Under the pieces are notes generated by a model. It did not search any database. It had not been told where the DNA came from and saw only the letters and a program-made list of their open reading frames with translations. Both the position numbers and the translations under genes were made by a program. A stretch of 64,000 bases of DNA. It comes from Xenorhabdus lircayensis. GTDB taxonomy: Bacteria > Pseudomonadota > Gammaproteobacteria > Enterobacterales > Enterobacteriaceae. Location: assembly GCF_016306625.1 (NCBI RefSeq), contig NZ_JACOII010000028.1:93525-157524 (forward strand), in the 5' to 3' direction. This document shows, in pieces, positions 23,073-33,026 of this stretch. Each line of letters starts with the position of its first letter. Within the stretch, counting starts at the first letter, position 1.

Positions 23073-24842
23073 ATGGATAAAACAAGACAATCTGAACTTG
23101 TTCGATGGCTGAGACAACAAAGTGCTCCTGCCCGTCGGTGGCTCCGTCTATCGATGCTACTCGGCCTAATCAGTGGATTACTGATCATCTCTCAAGCCTG
23201 GCTCTTAGCTTCAATCCTCCAAGCCCTGATCATGGACAATGTTCCCCGTGAAAATCTTATCAATCAGTTTCTGATGCTGGCCGCCACCTTTACATTGCGG
23301 GCAATAATTAATGCTATTCGGGAACGTGTCGGGTTTATCTGTGGCAAGGTGGTGCGCCAGCAAATCCGCAGTATGGTATTGGATAAACTGGAACAACTAG
23401 GGCCGGTATGGGTTAAGGGAAAACCTGCAGGAAGCTGGGCGACTATTATCCTAGAGCAAATCGAAGACATGCAGGATTTTTATTCTCGCTATCTGCCCCA
23501 AATGACTCTTGCTACCATAATCCCTATCTTAATCCTGATTACCGTGTTTCCAATTAATTGGGCCGCAGGATTGATTTTGCTTGTCACTGCGCCATTGATT
23601 CCTCTGTTTATGGCTCTGGTGGGATTAGGGGCCGCAGATGCCAACCAACGCAATTTTGTTGCTCTCAGCAGGTTAAGCGGTAATTTCCTCGATCGCTTAC
23701 GGGGGCTGGAAACGTTGCGCCTATTCCATCGAGGAAAATCTGAAGTTGAACAAATATCTGAATCAACAGATAATTTTCGTCATAGAACGATGGAAGTACT
23801 ACGTATGGCATTCTTATCTTCAGCCGTATTAGAGTTTTTTGCCGCAGTTTCCATTGCCGTTGTTGCCGTTTATTTCGGTTTTTCCTATCTAGGGGAATTA
23901 CACTTTGGCAGTTACGGAATGGGTGTTACGTTGTTTGCTGGCTTCCTTGCCTTGATCCTCGCACCTGAGTTTTTTCAGCCACTACGCGATTTAGGAACGT
24001 TTTATCATGCAAAAGCTCAGGCAGTAGGGGCGGCTGAATCGCTTTTCACCCTACTCAACAGTGATGGAGAACAGGCAGAAACCAACGGTGAGAAAACACT
24101 ATCAGATAAAGACCCCGCGACGATTGAGGCCAGCGAACTGGAAATTCTGTCCCACGATGGTCATCGCCTTGCTGGCCCATTAAGTTTCACAATTGATAAG
24201 CACCAGCGGATCGCTCTGGTTGGGAAAAGTGGCGCAGGCAAAAGCTCATTGATCAATGTATTGCTAGGATTTCTGCCTTATCACGGCTCCCTGAAAATTA
24301 ATAGTATTGAACTGCGTGAACTCAACCTCGCCAAATGGCGTGAACGGCTGAGTTGGGTTGGGCAAAATCCACATCTACCAGAACAAACTCTGCTCGATAA
24401 TATTCGCCTCGGTCAATATGATGCAACACAAGAGCAAATCAATGATGTGATGGAGCGAGCTTATGTTAATGAATTTGTTAATAATCTGCCAGATGGAGTC
24501 AATACGGTAGTTGGCGACAATGCTGCTCGTCTGTCTGTCGGGCAAGCTCAGCGTATTGCCGTGGCACGAGCGTTATTACATCCCAGCCAATTACTGCTGT
24601 TGGACGAGCCAGCCGCTAGTCTTGATGCACATAGCGAACAACGTGTGATGATGGCCTTAAATCAAGCCTCCCATCAGCAAACCACATTGCTGGTAACTCA
24701 TTTGCTGGAAGAAACACTGGCATATGATCAAATCTGGGTAATGGAGAATGGGTTACTGATTGAGAAAGGTGATTATCAGAGCTTACGTCAGTCTCAAGGT
24801 GCATTTTCCCGTCTGTTGTCTCACCGTAGTGTGGAGCTCTAA
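23073..24842 (+). CDS. cydD: Heterodimeric cysteine/glutathione ABC exporter, subunit CydD
   Basis: With CydC forms an inner-membrane exporter needed for assembly of cytochrome bd oxidase and periplasmic cytochromes. E. coli CydDC was described as a cysteine/glutathione exporter; heme handling has also been proposed. The 589-residue half-transporter has six membrane helices (about 20-310), then a nucleotide-binding domain with Walker A GKSGAGKSS and signature LSVGQAQR (the usual LSGGQ has Val), Walker B LLLLDEPAASLD. Length equals E. coli (588). The stop is 2 bases before cydC, indicating translational coupling. Confidence 0.96.
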   Translation: MDKTRQSELVRWLRQQSAPARRWLRLSMLLGLISGLLIISQAWLLASILQALIMDNVPRENLINQFLMLAATFTLRAIINAIRERVGFICGKVVRQQIRSMVLDKLEQLGPVWVKGKPAGSWATIILEQIEDMQDFYSRYLPQMTLATIIPILILITVFPINWAAGLILLVTAPLIPLFMALVGLGAADANQRNFVALSRLSGNFLDRLRGLETLRLFHRGKSEVEQISESTDNFRHRTMEVLRMAFLSSAVLEFFAAVSIAVVAVYFGFSYLGELHFGSYGMGVTLFAGFLALILAPEFFQPLRDLGTFYHAKAQAVGAAESLFTLLNSDGEQAETNGEKTLSDKDPATIEASELEILSHDGHRLAGPLSFTIDKHQRIALVGKSGAGKSSLINVLLGFLPYHGSLKINSIELRELNLAKWRERLSWVGQNPHLPEQTLLDNIRLGQYDATQEQINDVMERAYVNEFVNNLPDGVNTVVGDNAARLSVGQAQRIAVARALLHPSQLLLLDEPAASLDAHSEQRVMMALNQASHQQTTLLVTHLLEETLAYDQIWVMENGLLIEKGDYQSLRQSQGAFSRLLSHRSVEL

Positions 24843-24844
24843 TC

Positions 24845-26587
24845 ATGCGTGTATTACTCCCATTTCTCGCACTCTACCGCCGCCATTGGTTTCTCATTAG
24901 CTTAGGTATGGTATTGGCGATTGTGACCCTGCTAGCCAGTATTGGCTTGTTAACACTTTCCGGTTGGTTCCTTGCCGGTACTGCCTTGGCTGGATTCGCG
25001 GGATTATATACGTTTAACTATATGCTGCCTGCTGCGGGCGTCCGTGGCGCTGCCATTTTCCGTACTGCTGGTCGTTATGGTGAGCGGATTGTCAGCCACG
25101 ATGCGACATTCCGTGTATTGGCGCATTTGCGTGTTTTTACTTTTCAGAAAATTATGCCACTTTCTCCGGGAGGTATTGCCCGTTTTCGTCAAGGTGAACT
25201 GTTAAACAGGCTCGTTGCTGATGTCGAAACATTGGATCACCTTTATCTACGAGTCATTTCTCCTGTCCTCGCCGCATTTGTTGTGATTTTAGTACTAACA
25301 TTTGGCTTGGGATTCCTTGATATCGCCCTCGCCTATACTCTCGGCGGTATTATGTTAGGGCTACTGCTGGTATTACCTTTCGTGTTTTACCATGCCGGAA
25401 AACCCTACGGCAGAAACATCACCCTACTGCGCGGTCAATATCGAACATTACTCACCAGCGCCTTGCAGGGGCAGGCTGAATTAACCGTGTTTGGTGCACT
25501 TAAGCATTTTCGTCAATCCATGACAGAAACTGAATGCAATTGGTTAAAAAACCAACAACAACAGGCTAATTTAACTGGGCTCTCACAAGCCATCATGATT
25601 TTCTCTACAGGGATGACAGTAACTCTGATGATTTGGTTAGCTGCGGCTGGTGTTGGAGAAAATAATCAACCAGGCGCATTAATAGCGCTGTTTACATTCT
25701 GTGCTCTCGCTGCCTTTGAGGCCCTTGGGCCAGTTACCGTAGCATTCCAACACATGGGGCAAGTTATTTCATCTGCAACTCGTGTTTCCCAGTTAATGCA
25801 CCAAAAACCGGAAGTTACTTTCCCTGCCAATGGGCCACAAGCGAATAACGCTCTCAGCCTTGAGATAAAAAATATTGATTTCACCTACCCTGGCCAACCG
25901 CTGCCAGTATTGAAAAATATTTCTCTATCTCTGACATCAGGTGAGCATATTGCTTTATTGGGAAAAACAGGATGTGGTAAGTCAACGCTCTTACAATTAT
26001 TGACCCGCGCATGGGACGTCAATAGCGGTGAGATTCAACTCAATCAGCAACCTATTTCCAACTATGATGAAGCAACGCTGCGCTCAATGATGTCTATCAT
26101 TCCCCAGCGGATACATATATTCAGCCATACCCTGCGTGAAAACCTTTTATTAGCAAAACCGGATGCCAGCGATGATGAATTAGCAACCGTACTGCAACAA
26201 GTAGGTTTAGGAAACTTGCTAGGCACTGATAAAAAGCTAAACTGTTGGATGGGCGAAGGCGGGCGTCAACTTTCTGGTGGAGAACAACGCCGTTTGGGTA
26301 TTGCCAGAGCGTTGTTGCACAATGCCCCTTTAATGCTTCTGGATGAACCGACTGAAGGACTTGATGCAGATACTGAACAACAGATTCTGTCACTTTTACA
26401 CCACAGTTGCCAGCACAAGACACTGATTATTGTTACCCATCGGCTAACAGGTTTACAGCATATGGATCGAATCTGTGTTATGGATGAGGGACACATTATT
26501 GAGCAAGGCAAACATGATGTGTTACTAGCTCAACTGGGGCGTTATTATCAATTTTATCAGCGACAGAGCTATCCTGAGCAGGAGTGA
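24845..26587 (+). CDS. cydC: Heterodimeric cysteine/glutathione ABC exporter, subunit CydC
   Basis: Partner of CydD. The 580-residue protein has six membrane helices and a C-terminal ATPase with Walker [10 protein letters not shown], signature [10 protein letters not shown] and Walker [13 protein letters not shown]. The N-terminus [21 protein letters not shown] matches the CydC family. E. coli CydC has 573 residues. It is followed immediately by aat, giving the cydD-cydC-aat operon seen throughout the family. Confidence 0.96.
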   Translation: MRVLLPFLALYRRHWFLISLGMVLAIVTLLASIGLLTLSGWFLAGTALAGFAGLYTFNYMLPAAGVRGAAIFRTAGRYGERIVSHDATFRVLAHLRVFTFQKIMPLSPGGIARFRQGELLNRLVADVETLDHLYLRVISPVLAAFVVILVLTFGLGFLDIALAYTLGGIMLGLLLVLPFVFYHAGKPYGRNITLLRGQYRTLLTSALQGQAELTVFGALKHFRQSMTETECNWLKNQQQQANLTGLSQAIMIFSTGMTVTLMIWLAAAGVGENNQPGALIALFTFCALAAFEALGPVTVAFQHMGQVISSATRVSQLMHQKPEVTFPANGPQANNALSLEIKNIDFTYPGQPLPVLKNISLSLTSGEHIALLGKTGCGKSTLLQLLTRAWDVNSGEIQLNQQPISNYDEATLRSMMSIIPQRIHIFSHTLRENLLLAKPDASDDELATVLQQVGLGNLLGTDKKLNCWMGEGGRQLSGGEQRRLGIARALLHNAPLMLLDEPTEGLDADTEQQILSLLHHSCQHKTLIIVTHRLTGLQHMDRICVMDEGHIIEQGKHDVLLAQLGRYYQFYQRQSYPEQE

Positions 26588-26595
26588 TTCATTTT

Positions 26596-27285
26596 ATGTC
26601 GATAGCTCAACTGGATAACTCATATGAATTTCCCCATCCAACCAATGCGTTGACTGAACCCAATGGTTTACTGGCGTTTGGAGGAGATCTTAGTGCAGAA
26701 CGTTTAAGAGTAGCGTATCATGAGGGAATTTTTCCGTGGTATTCGCCCAATGAGCCTCCTTTATGGTGGTCTCCCGATCCCCGGGCGGTATTAATTCCCG
26801 GAGAATTGTATACTGGCCGAACACTACGTCGTTTTATTCGCAAACATATTTACCAAATTACGGTAAACTATGCTTTCGACGAAGTGATATATCATTGCGC
26901 CCAACGACAAGAGGGCACTTGGATCGGGTTGGATGTTCAGCGAGGTTATCAAACCCTGCATAAGGAAAGTTTAGCTCATTCAGTGGAAGTTTGGCATGAC
27001 CGCCAACTTGTGGGTGGCTTATACGGCGTTTGTATAGGTACACTATTTTGTGGTGAATCGATGTTTAGCAGAATGGAGAATGCATCCAAGTGCGCTTTTA
27101 TAGCATTCTATCACCACTTTTTACGTCATGGTGGTCGACTGTTTGACTGTCAGGTATTAAATCACCACACAGAATCATTGGGCGCCAAAAATATCCCAAG
27201 GGAAGAGTTTCTTCAGTATCTTTATCAATTAAGAGAGCAGCCATTACTATCAGGCTGCTGGTCTGCGCAGATGCTGGATGTATAA
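26596..27285 (+). CDS. aat: Leucyl/phenylalanyl-tRNA-protein transferase
   Basis: Adds Leu or Phe to N-terminal Arg or Lys of proteins, creating N-degrons that ClpS delivers to ClpAP; clpA and clpS lie just downstream on the other strand. The family core is clear: [33 protein letters not shown] and [19 protein letters not shown] start at the ATG at 26596 ([13 protein letters not shown]), matching E. coli MRLVQLSRHSIAFP, rather than the GTG at 26584, because GGAG at 26581-26584 is correctly spaced only for the later codon. The product is 229 residues. Confidence 0.95.
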   Translation: MSIAQLDNSYEFPHPTNALTEPNGLLAFGGDLSAERLRVAYHEGIFPWYSPNEPPLWWSPDPRAVLIPGELYTGRTLRRFIRKHIYQITVNYAFDEVIYHCAQRQEGTWIGLDVQRGYQTLHKESLAHSVEVWHDRQLVGGLYGVCIGTLFCGESMFSRMENASKCAFIAFYHHFLRHGGRLFDCQVLNHHTESLGAKNIPREEFLQYLYQLREQPLLSGCWSAQMLDV

Positions 27286-27317
27286 TCATCACTTAGGAAT
27301 TAATGCTGTTCACGGTG

Positions 27318-27377
27318 GGAATGTCACTATCCATCATACTATCATTCGTAAAATGATGGTTTAAAATACGACATTCC
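27318..27377. repeat. Nested inverted repeat between aat and infA
   Basis: An outer pair GGAATGTC (27318-27325) and GACATTCC (27370-27377) encloses an inner pair CCATCAT (27331-27337) and ATGATGG (27353-27359). The segment AATGATGGTTT recurs just downstream at 27384-27396. It could fold at the 3' end of the aat transcript or in the infA leader. There is no clear T run after either stem. Confidence 0.55.
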
Positions 27378-27448
27378 TTTACATAATGATGGTTTTTCGG
27401 CATTATCTTGCCGATTAAAAACTATGGTTGTTACATTTAGAGGATTAG

Positions 27449-27670
27449 ATGGCCAAAGAAGACAATAATTTTGAAATGCAGGGTACTGTGTTAGAAACAC
27501 TGCCAAACACCGTGTTTCGTGTTGAATTAGACAACGGGCACGTTGTCACCGCTCACATCTCAGGAAAAATGCGTAAGAACTATATCCGTATCCTGACTGG
27601 AGACAAGGTAACAGTCGAGCTAACTACATATGATCCAGAAAAAGGCCGTATCACCTTCCGTAGCCGCTGA
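27449..27670 (+). CDS. infA: Translation initiation factor IF-1
   Basis: Small OB-fold factor that blocks the ribosomal A site during initiation. The sequence from [19 protein letters not shown] onward matches E. coli IF-1, ending GRITFRSR. It has 73 residues instead of 72 because the N-terminus reads [12 protein letters not shown] where E. coli has MAKEDNIEMQG. It lies between aat and clpA as in E. coli, but the serW tRNA gene that sits here in E. coli is absent. Confidence 0.98.
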   Translation: MAKEDNNFEMQGTVLETLPNTVFRVELDNGHVVTAHISGKMRKNYIRILTGDKVTVELTTYDPEKGRITFRSR

Positions 27671-27685
27671 TTAAGATACCTTTTA

Positions 27686-27726
27686 ACACCACAGGTGATG
27701 GTATTTTCAGCATCAACCTGTGGTGT
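27686..27726. terminator. Hairpin between convergent infA and clpA
   Basis: An 11-bp stem (ACACCACAGGT with ACCTGTGGTGT), extended inward by ATG/CAT after a bulge. It is flanked by TTTT on the clpA side (infA-proximal strand) and by GGCTTTAGG on the other, so the T tracts are weak. Confidence 0.55.
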
Positions 27727-27781
27727 GGCTTTAGGCTTTACCGCCAGTTTCTACGTTATCACTTACTTAACAATACATTAC

Positions 27782-30073
27782 TTACAATACAGCATCTTCT
27801 GATTTCTTTTTACTCGATTTTTGTGCACCCTTAAAATCGTATGTTAATGCCTGTTTAGTTTTATCAAGATTAATCTTGACCGATCCTCCATGCACCAGAG
27901 AACCAAACAACAACTCATTCGCTAATGGTTTTTTGAGGGTGTCCTGAATTACGCGAGCCATAGGACGTGCTCCCATCGCTTTATCGTAACCTTTATCACA
28001 TAACCACTGACGAGCATCTGCACTGATTTCCAGAGAAACACCTTTTTCATCCAGTTGAGCTTGTAACTCGACGATAAATTTATCAACAACTTGCTGAATA
28101 ACTTCAGAAGATAGTGCATCAAACCAAATGATGCCATCAAGACGATTGCGGAATTCAGGCGTGAAAGTCCGTTTGATTTCTTCCATTCCATCCGTGCTAT
28201 TATCTTGTTCAGTAAAACCAATGGATTTACGCTGTATCTCACGTACCCCCGCATTGGTTGTCATCACCAAAATAACATTGCGAAAATCCGCCTTGCGGCC
28301 ATTATTGTCGGTCAATGTTCCATTATCCATAACCTGCAACAATAAGTTAAATACATCGGGGTGGGCTTTTTCAATCTCATCCAGCAGTAGAACAGAATGC
28401 GGATGTTTGATAATAGCATCAGTCAATAACCCTCCCTGATCATATCCTACATAACCCGGTGGTGCGCCAATTAAACGACTGACAGTATGGCGTTCCATAT
28501 ATTCCGACATATCAAATCGCAGTAATTTGACATTCAATACCTTAGCAAGTTGAACTGTTACTTCTGTTTTGCCCACTCCCGTAGGCCCTGCAAATAGGAA
28601 AGACCCTACTGGTTTATGATCCTGACCCAACCCAGCACGGCTCATTTTAATGGCTTCCGTCAATGCTCCGATGGCTCTATCTTGACCAAAGACCAGCATC
28701 TTCAAACGATCATCCAGTGTTCTCAATACATCTTTATCGCTGGCCGACACTGTTTTTTCTGGGATGCGGGCTATGCGAGCAACAACGGATTCAATATCAG
28801 CAACGTTAATCGTCTTTTTACGACGACTAGATGGAACTAACCTTGTCCTCGCACCAGCTTCATCGATAACATCAATGGCTTTATCTGGCAAATGGCGATC
28901 GGTAATGTATTTCACCGATAACTCAACCGCAGCACGAATGGCTTTTGCTGTATAACGGACATCATGGTGTGCCTCATATTTAGCACGTAGTCCATTGATA
29001 ATTTGTACCGTCTCCTCAGGCGAAGGCTCAAGAATATCAATTTTCTGAAACCGACGAGCCAAAGCCCGATCTTTTTCAAAGATATTGCTGAACTCATGAT
29101 AAGTCGTCGAACCAATGACCCGAATACGCCCACTGGACAACAGTGGCTTAATGAGGTTAGCAGCATCAACCTGCCCACCTGAAGCGGCGCCGGCACCAAT
29201 AATAGTATGGATTTCGTCAATAAAGAGAATGCTTTTTCTGTCTTGCTCTAAGGTTTTTAACAACGACTTGAAGCGCTTCTCAAAATCACCGCGATATTTT
29301 GTACCTGCCAGCAGTGAACCAATATCTAAGGAATAGATAGTGTAACCCTGCATAACTTCGGGGACATTCTTTTGCACAATACGCCATGCGAGTCCTTCGG
29401 CAATGGCGGTCTTACCAACACCAGACTCCCCAACAAATAGAGGATTATTTTTGCGGCGGCGGCATAGTACCTGAACTGTTCTCTCCAATTCATTCTGACG
29501 CCCGACAAGCGGATCAATTTGACCCTTCTGTGCCAATTGATTCAAGTTGGTGGTGAAATTCTCCAACCGATCTTCATTTACGACCTGCTCTTCCTGAACT
29601 GGATTAATACTGTGGTGAGAATCGTTATCAGATTCATCTTTACGCGTTCCATGAGAAATGAAATTCACGACATCCAAGCGACTGACATCGTGCTTACGCA
29701 GCAAATAAGCGGCTTGAGATTCCTGTTCACTGAAAATGGCGACCAAGACATTCGCCCCAGAGACTTCTGAACGCCCCGAGGACTGAACGTGAAATACCGC
29801 GCGCTGTAAAACACGCTGAAAACTTAAGGTGGGTTGTGTATCCCTGTCATCATTTTCAGATAACAAGGGAGTGGTTTGTACAATAAAACTTTCCAATTCC
29901 TGGCGTAACATCGCCAGATCAACTTTACAAGCCTCCATTGCTTCTCGCGCTGATGTGTTACTTAACAACGCCAGCAACAGGTGCTCTACAGTCATAAATT
30001 CATGTCTGTTATCCCTTGCTTTGGCAAAAGCAATGTTGAGACTAAGCTCCAGTTCTTGATTGAGCATAAGCAC
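27782..30073 (-). CDS. clpA: ATP-dependent Clp protease ATP-binding subunit ClpA
   Basis: AAA+ unfoldase that feeds substrates to ClpP. The 763-residue protein has the N-domain (1 to about 145, with two helical repeats that bind ClpS), D1 ATPase with Walker A GESGVGKT, and D2 ATPase with Walker [10 protein letters not shown] and Walker [12 protein letters not shown]. The ClpP-docking IGF/L-type loop appears within [10 protein letters not shown]. coli ClpA has 758 residues; there is a slightly longer N-domain linker. It is downstream of clpS with a 25-base gap, so the adaptor and unfoldase are co-transcribed. Confidence 0.97.
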   Translation of the reverse strand: MLMLNQELELSLNIAFAKARDNRHEFMTVEHLLLALLSNTSAREAMEACKVDLAMLRQELESFIVQTTPLLSENDDRDTQPTLSFQRVLQRAVFHVQSSGRSEVSGANVLVAIFSEQESQAAYLLRKHDVSRLDVVNFISHGTRKDESDNDSHHSINPVQEEQVVNEDRLENFTTNLNQLAQKGQIDPLVGRQNELERTVQVLCRRRKNNPLFVGESGVGKTAIAEGLAWRIVQKNVPEVMQGYTIYSLDIGSLLAGTKYRGDFEKRFKSLLKTLEQDRKSILFIDEIHTIIGAGAASGGQVDAANLIKPLLSSGRIRVIGSTTYHEFSNIFEKDRALARRFQKIDILEPSPEETVQIINGLRAKYEAHHDVRYTAKAIRAAVELSVKYITDRHLPDKAIDVIDEAGARTRLVPSSRRKKTINVADIESVVARIARIPEKTVSASDKDVLRTLDDRLKMLVFGQDRAIGALTEAIKMSRAGLGQDHKPVGSFLFAGPTGVGKTEVTVQLAKVLNVKLLRFDMSEYMERHTVSRLIGAPPGYVGYDQGGLLTDAIIKHPHSVLLLDEIEKAHPDVFNLLLQVMDNGTLTDNNGRKADFRNVILVMTTNAGVREIQRKSIGFTEQDNSTDGMEEIKRTFTPEFRNRLDGIIWFDALSSEVIQQVVDKFIVELQAQLDEKGVSLEISADARQWLCDKGYDKAMGARPMARVIQDTLKKPLANELLFGSLVHGGSVKINLDKTKQALTYDFKGAQKSSKKKSEDAVL

Positions 30074-30098
30074 CTCCTCCTAAAATCAGTAAGCCAGA

Positions 30099-30419
30099 TC
30101 AAACCCTTTCCAGCGTGCAAAGTAACGGATGCTCGTGCTCCTTAGCATACATGTTCACTTGCGCAGCTTTAGTTTCTGCGACCTCTGCCGTATAAATTCC
30201 GCAAACTGCTTTCCCTTTGTGATGGACATCCAGCATTAGTTGCGTTGCTCGTTCAACATCATAAGAAAAGAACTTTTGCAATACGTCAACCACAAACTCC
30301 ATAGGGGTATAATCGTCATTGTTAAGAACAACCTTATACATCGATGGAGGTTGTAGTTTTTGTTTTGTATCATCCTTAATAAATTCTTTAACTTTCAAAT
30401 CGTTATAAAACTCGGTCAT
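30099..30419 (-). CDS. clpS: ATP-dependent Clp protease adaptor protein ClpS
   Basis: N-degron recognin that binds Leu, Phe, Trp or Tyr at protein N-termini and hands them to ClpA. The 106-residue protein has the disordered N-terminal tail (about 25 residues) and core [21 protein letters not shown], in which the Asn-Asp residues contact the substrate amino group, and the [19 protein letters not shown] segment with the second contact His. Length equals E. coli ClpS. It works with aat, which makes its ligands, encoded 3 kb upstream. Confidence 0.97.
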   Translation of the reverse strand: MTEFYNDLKVKEFIKDDTKQKLQPPSMYKVVLNNDDYTPMEFVVDVLQKFFSYDVERATQLMLDVHHKGKAVCGIYTAEVAETKAAQVNMYAKEHEHPLLCTLERV

Positions 30420-30744
30420 TATTCTTCCGCTGGGTATAAACTTTCCACTGAATTTTAGTATGAACTAATTCATTCCACTGCTATATATTTTATCACTTCA
30501 TACAGCACTCTGCTTCTCCCCTCTTTGATCACCAAGTAAAGATTTTGCCTAAAAATCAGATACCGTTATCTATATCAAACTTTAGCCATTTGAGACAGCT
30601 CGACGTTATTTATATGCTTGACGACGTAATGAATTTCACTACAGTATATTTTATGAACACCGCATCCTGTCTGGGCGTCTGTTCATATTTTGAAATTCTT
30701 AGTGACTCCTAAATCCGAAATCGTGATACGAGGGATAGAGAAGT
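30420..30744. other. Divergent clpS/cspD intergenic region
   Basis: About 325 bases that must carry the clpS promoter (leftward) and cspD promoter (rightward). I recognise no operator; a roughly 90-base leader before cspD is GC-richer than its surroundings. Confidence 0.5.
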
Positions 30745-30975
30745 ATGGAAACAGGTACTGTTAAATGGTTCAATAATGCAAAGGGCTTTGGATTTATTTG
30801 CCCAGCGAGCGGGGGTGATGACATATTTGCTCACTATTCAACCATTCAGATGGATGGTTATAGGACGCTGAAAGCTGGACAGAAAGTGAATTTCAGTGTT
30901 CATCAAGGCCCCAAAGGTAATCACGCCAGCCTTATTGTACCTCTGGAAGATGGCTCAAAATCAAAAAAAGAGTGA
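30745..30975 (+). CDS. cspD: Cold-shock-like protein CspD
   Basis: A 76-residue single cold-shock domain. METGTVKWFNNAKGFGFICP contains RNP1 (KGFGFI) and DDIFAHYSTI contains RNP2. In E. coli CspD is induced in stationary phase, binds single-stranded DNA and inhibits replication rather than responding to cold. The YSTIQMDGYRTLK segment and position opposite clpS identify it as CspD and not a CspA-type paralogue. Confidence 0.95.
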   Translation: METGTVKWFNNAKGFGFICPASGGDDIFAHYSTIQMDGYRTLKAGQKVNFSVHQGPKGNHASLIVPLEDGSKSKKE

Positions 30976-30998
30976 CCCTATAAAAAATTCATAATTCC

Positions 30999-31035
30999 CA
31001 CGCCACAAATAAACAATGGGCTTACTTGTGGCGTG
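30999..31035. terminator. Hairpin between convergent cspD and macB
   Basis: A 10-bp perfect stem (CACGCCACAA with TTGTGGCGTG) with a 17-base loop. There is no T run on either strand, so termination may be weak or Rho-assisted. Confidence 0.5.
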
Positions 31036-31082
31036 CTATCAGCACAGCCCACTTCATTCTACGATTCAACTTTCACTCATCA

Positions 31083-33026
31083 CTATTCTCTGGCAAGCGC
31101 CTCTATAGGATCGAGATGGGCAGCGTTTCGTGCTGGCAGGAAACCAAAGATCATGCCAATTGCCGTTGAACAACCAAAGGCGATAATAAATGCACTGGGG
31201 TTATAAACGAAGTCCCATCTCGGCAACATCCACTGAGCAATCAAAGACAAGCTGTATGACAGAGTTATCCCCAATCCTCCCCCTATCAAACAGACCAATA
31301 CGGCTTCGATAAGAAATTGCTGCATAATGTCACTGGTTCTGGCGCCAACTGCCATACGAATACCAATCTCTCGGGTACGTTCTGTGACTGATACTAGCAT
31401 GATATTCATTACGCCAATCCCCCCAACAATCAAGGATATTACCGCCACCAGCGTTAAGAATATTTGCAGAGTCCGTGTTGTTTTATCCATTGCTTCAATT
31501 GTTTTGTTCGCATTGTAGGTATGAAAGTCTTTTTTACCATGACGGAATGTCAACAGCCGATTAAGTTTTTCTTCCACCTCATTGGCTGAATAACCATCTT
31601 TCACTCTGACCACAATCGAATCCAAGTAGCTCTGGTTTATCACACGACTATTCATCGTGCTGTAAGGCAACCAAATTTGTAATGAACTACTACTATAAAA
31701 ACTTTGTCCTCTGGCAATTACCCCAATCACTGTCAAGGGCATATTTGCCAGAAGTAACTCTTTACCTATTACATCATTCTGGTAAGGAAAGAATTTTTTA
31801 CGTGTATTCTCATCAATGATAACTACTTGGGCCTGACGATGAATCATTTCGGGAGTAAAAGGCATGCCTTGGGCAAACTTCATGGCATATACCTGAAAAA
31901 AATCATTTCCTACACCATATATCTGTGCATTAGCATCAATACTACCTTGACGCACGCGTTCACTTTTCATGAGTTCAGGTGAAACGGCCTGAATATAGTG
32001 CTGGGATTTTATTGCGGGGAGATCGGCAAGTTTTAGTGCCTGCATATCCAAAGCATCATCACTGCCAAAATCGGTTCCTGGGTAAATCGTGATGGAGTTG
32101 GTTTCAATGGCTTTAATGTGTGATAACACCATCGATTTTGCTGCATCACCAATCACTAAAATTGTTACGACAGAAGCAATACCAATAATGATGCCAAGCA
32201 TCGTCAGCAAGGTACGCAATTTATTGACAGTCATGGCACGCCACGCCATCAACAATGCTTCATTAAAACGTCCCCAGATTTGTTGAACTGAAGAAGTTTT
32301 TGCATCCACAGGCAAAAAGTGAGTCGATGTTTGATATTCAGAAGAGCGTGAGTCACTCATGATACACCCATCTTTAATTTCAATGACTCTTTGGGCCTGC
32401 GCCGCAATGTTCGGATCATGAGTAACAATAACGACCGTATGCCCTTGTCGGCAAAGCTGTTTCAAGATATCCATCATTTCCTGACCGGAAACACTGTCCA
32501 GTGCTCCCGTCGGTTCATCAGCAAGAATGACTTGACCACCATTCATAAGTGCTCTGGCAATACTGACCCGCTGTTGCTGCCCCCCTGAAAGCTGACTTGG
32601 CCGATAATTAATGCGATTTTCCAATCCAAGGCTCTTGAGCAACTCAATGGCTCGATCACGACGTTGTATTTTGGAAGTACCAGAATAAATTGCCGGAATT
32701 TCAACATTCTGTTCGGCTGTCAGATGAGTCAGTAAATGATAGCGCTGAAAAATAAACCCAAAGTTTTCCCTACGTAACTCCGCCAACTGATCGCTACTCA
32801 AATCAGCGATATTTCTCCCGGCAACCCAATATTCTCCACTGCTGGGTTTATCCAGACAACCGAGTATATTCATCAGAGTAGACTTACCTGAACCAGAAAC
32901 GCCAACAATCGCCACCATTTCGCCAGCCTGAATAGATAATGAGATATTATCCAAGGCATTAACTTGCTCTTCTCCGGCAAAGTAGCTACGACTGACCCCT
33001 TTCAGTTCTAGTAACGTCCTCATCAT
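31083..33026 (-). CDS. macB: MacB tripartite efflux ABC transporter
   Basis: Inner-membrane mechanotransmitting ABC transporter that with MacA and TolC exports macrolides, enterotoxin and siderophore-like or lipopeptide cargo. The 647-residue protein has an N-terminal ATPase (Walker A GVSGSGKST, signature LSGGQQQR, Walker B VILADEPTGALD), one membrane helix near residue 275, a large periplasmic domain and three C-terminal helices of the FtsX type ending IGMIFGFLPARNAAHLDPIEALARE. E. coli MacB has 648 residues. Its start overlaps the macA stop (ATGA-like coupling). Confidence 0.95.
   Translation of the reverse strand: MMRTLLELKGVSRSYFAGEEQVNALDNISLSIQAGEMVAIVGVSGSGKSTLMNILGCLDKPSSGEYWVAGRNIADLSSDQLAELRRENFGFIFQRYHLLTHLTAEQNVEIPAIYSGTSKIQRRDRAIELLKSLGLENRINYRPSQLSGGQQQRVSIARALMNGGQVILADEPTGALDSVSGQEMMDILKQLCRQGHTVVIVTHDPNIAAQAQRVIEIKDGCIMSDSRSSEYQTSTHFLPVDAKTSSVQQIWGRFNEALLMAWRAMTVNKLRTLLTMLGIIIGIASVVTILVIGDAAKSMVLSHIKAIETNSITIYPGTDFGSDDALDMQALKLADLPAIKSQHYIQAVSPELMKSERVRQGSIDANAQIYGVGNDFFQVYAMKFAQGMPFTPEMIHRQAQVVIIDENTRKKFFPYQNDVIGKELLLANMPLTVIGVIARGQSFYSSSSLQIWLPYSTMNSRVINQSYLDSIVVRVKDGYSANEVEEKLNRLLTFRHGKKDFHTYNANKTIEAMDKTTRTLQIFLTLVAVISLIVGGIGVMNIMLVSVTERTREIGIRMAVGARTSDIMQQFLIEAVLVCLIGGGLGITLSYSLSLIAQWMLPRWDFVYNPSAFIIAFGCSTAIGMIFGFLPARNAAHLDPIEALARE

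Noticed and set aside
27671..27781. tRNA-Ser gene expected from E. coli synteny
   Set aside because: No acceptor, T-arm or extra-arm pattern; the only structure is the hairpin at 27686-27726.
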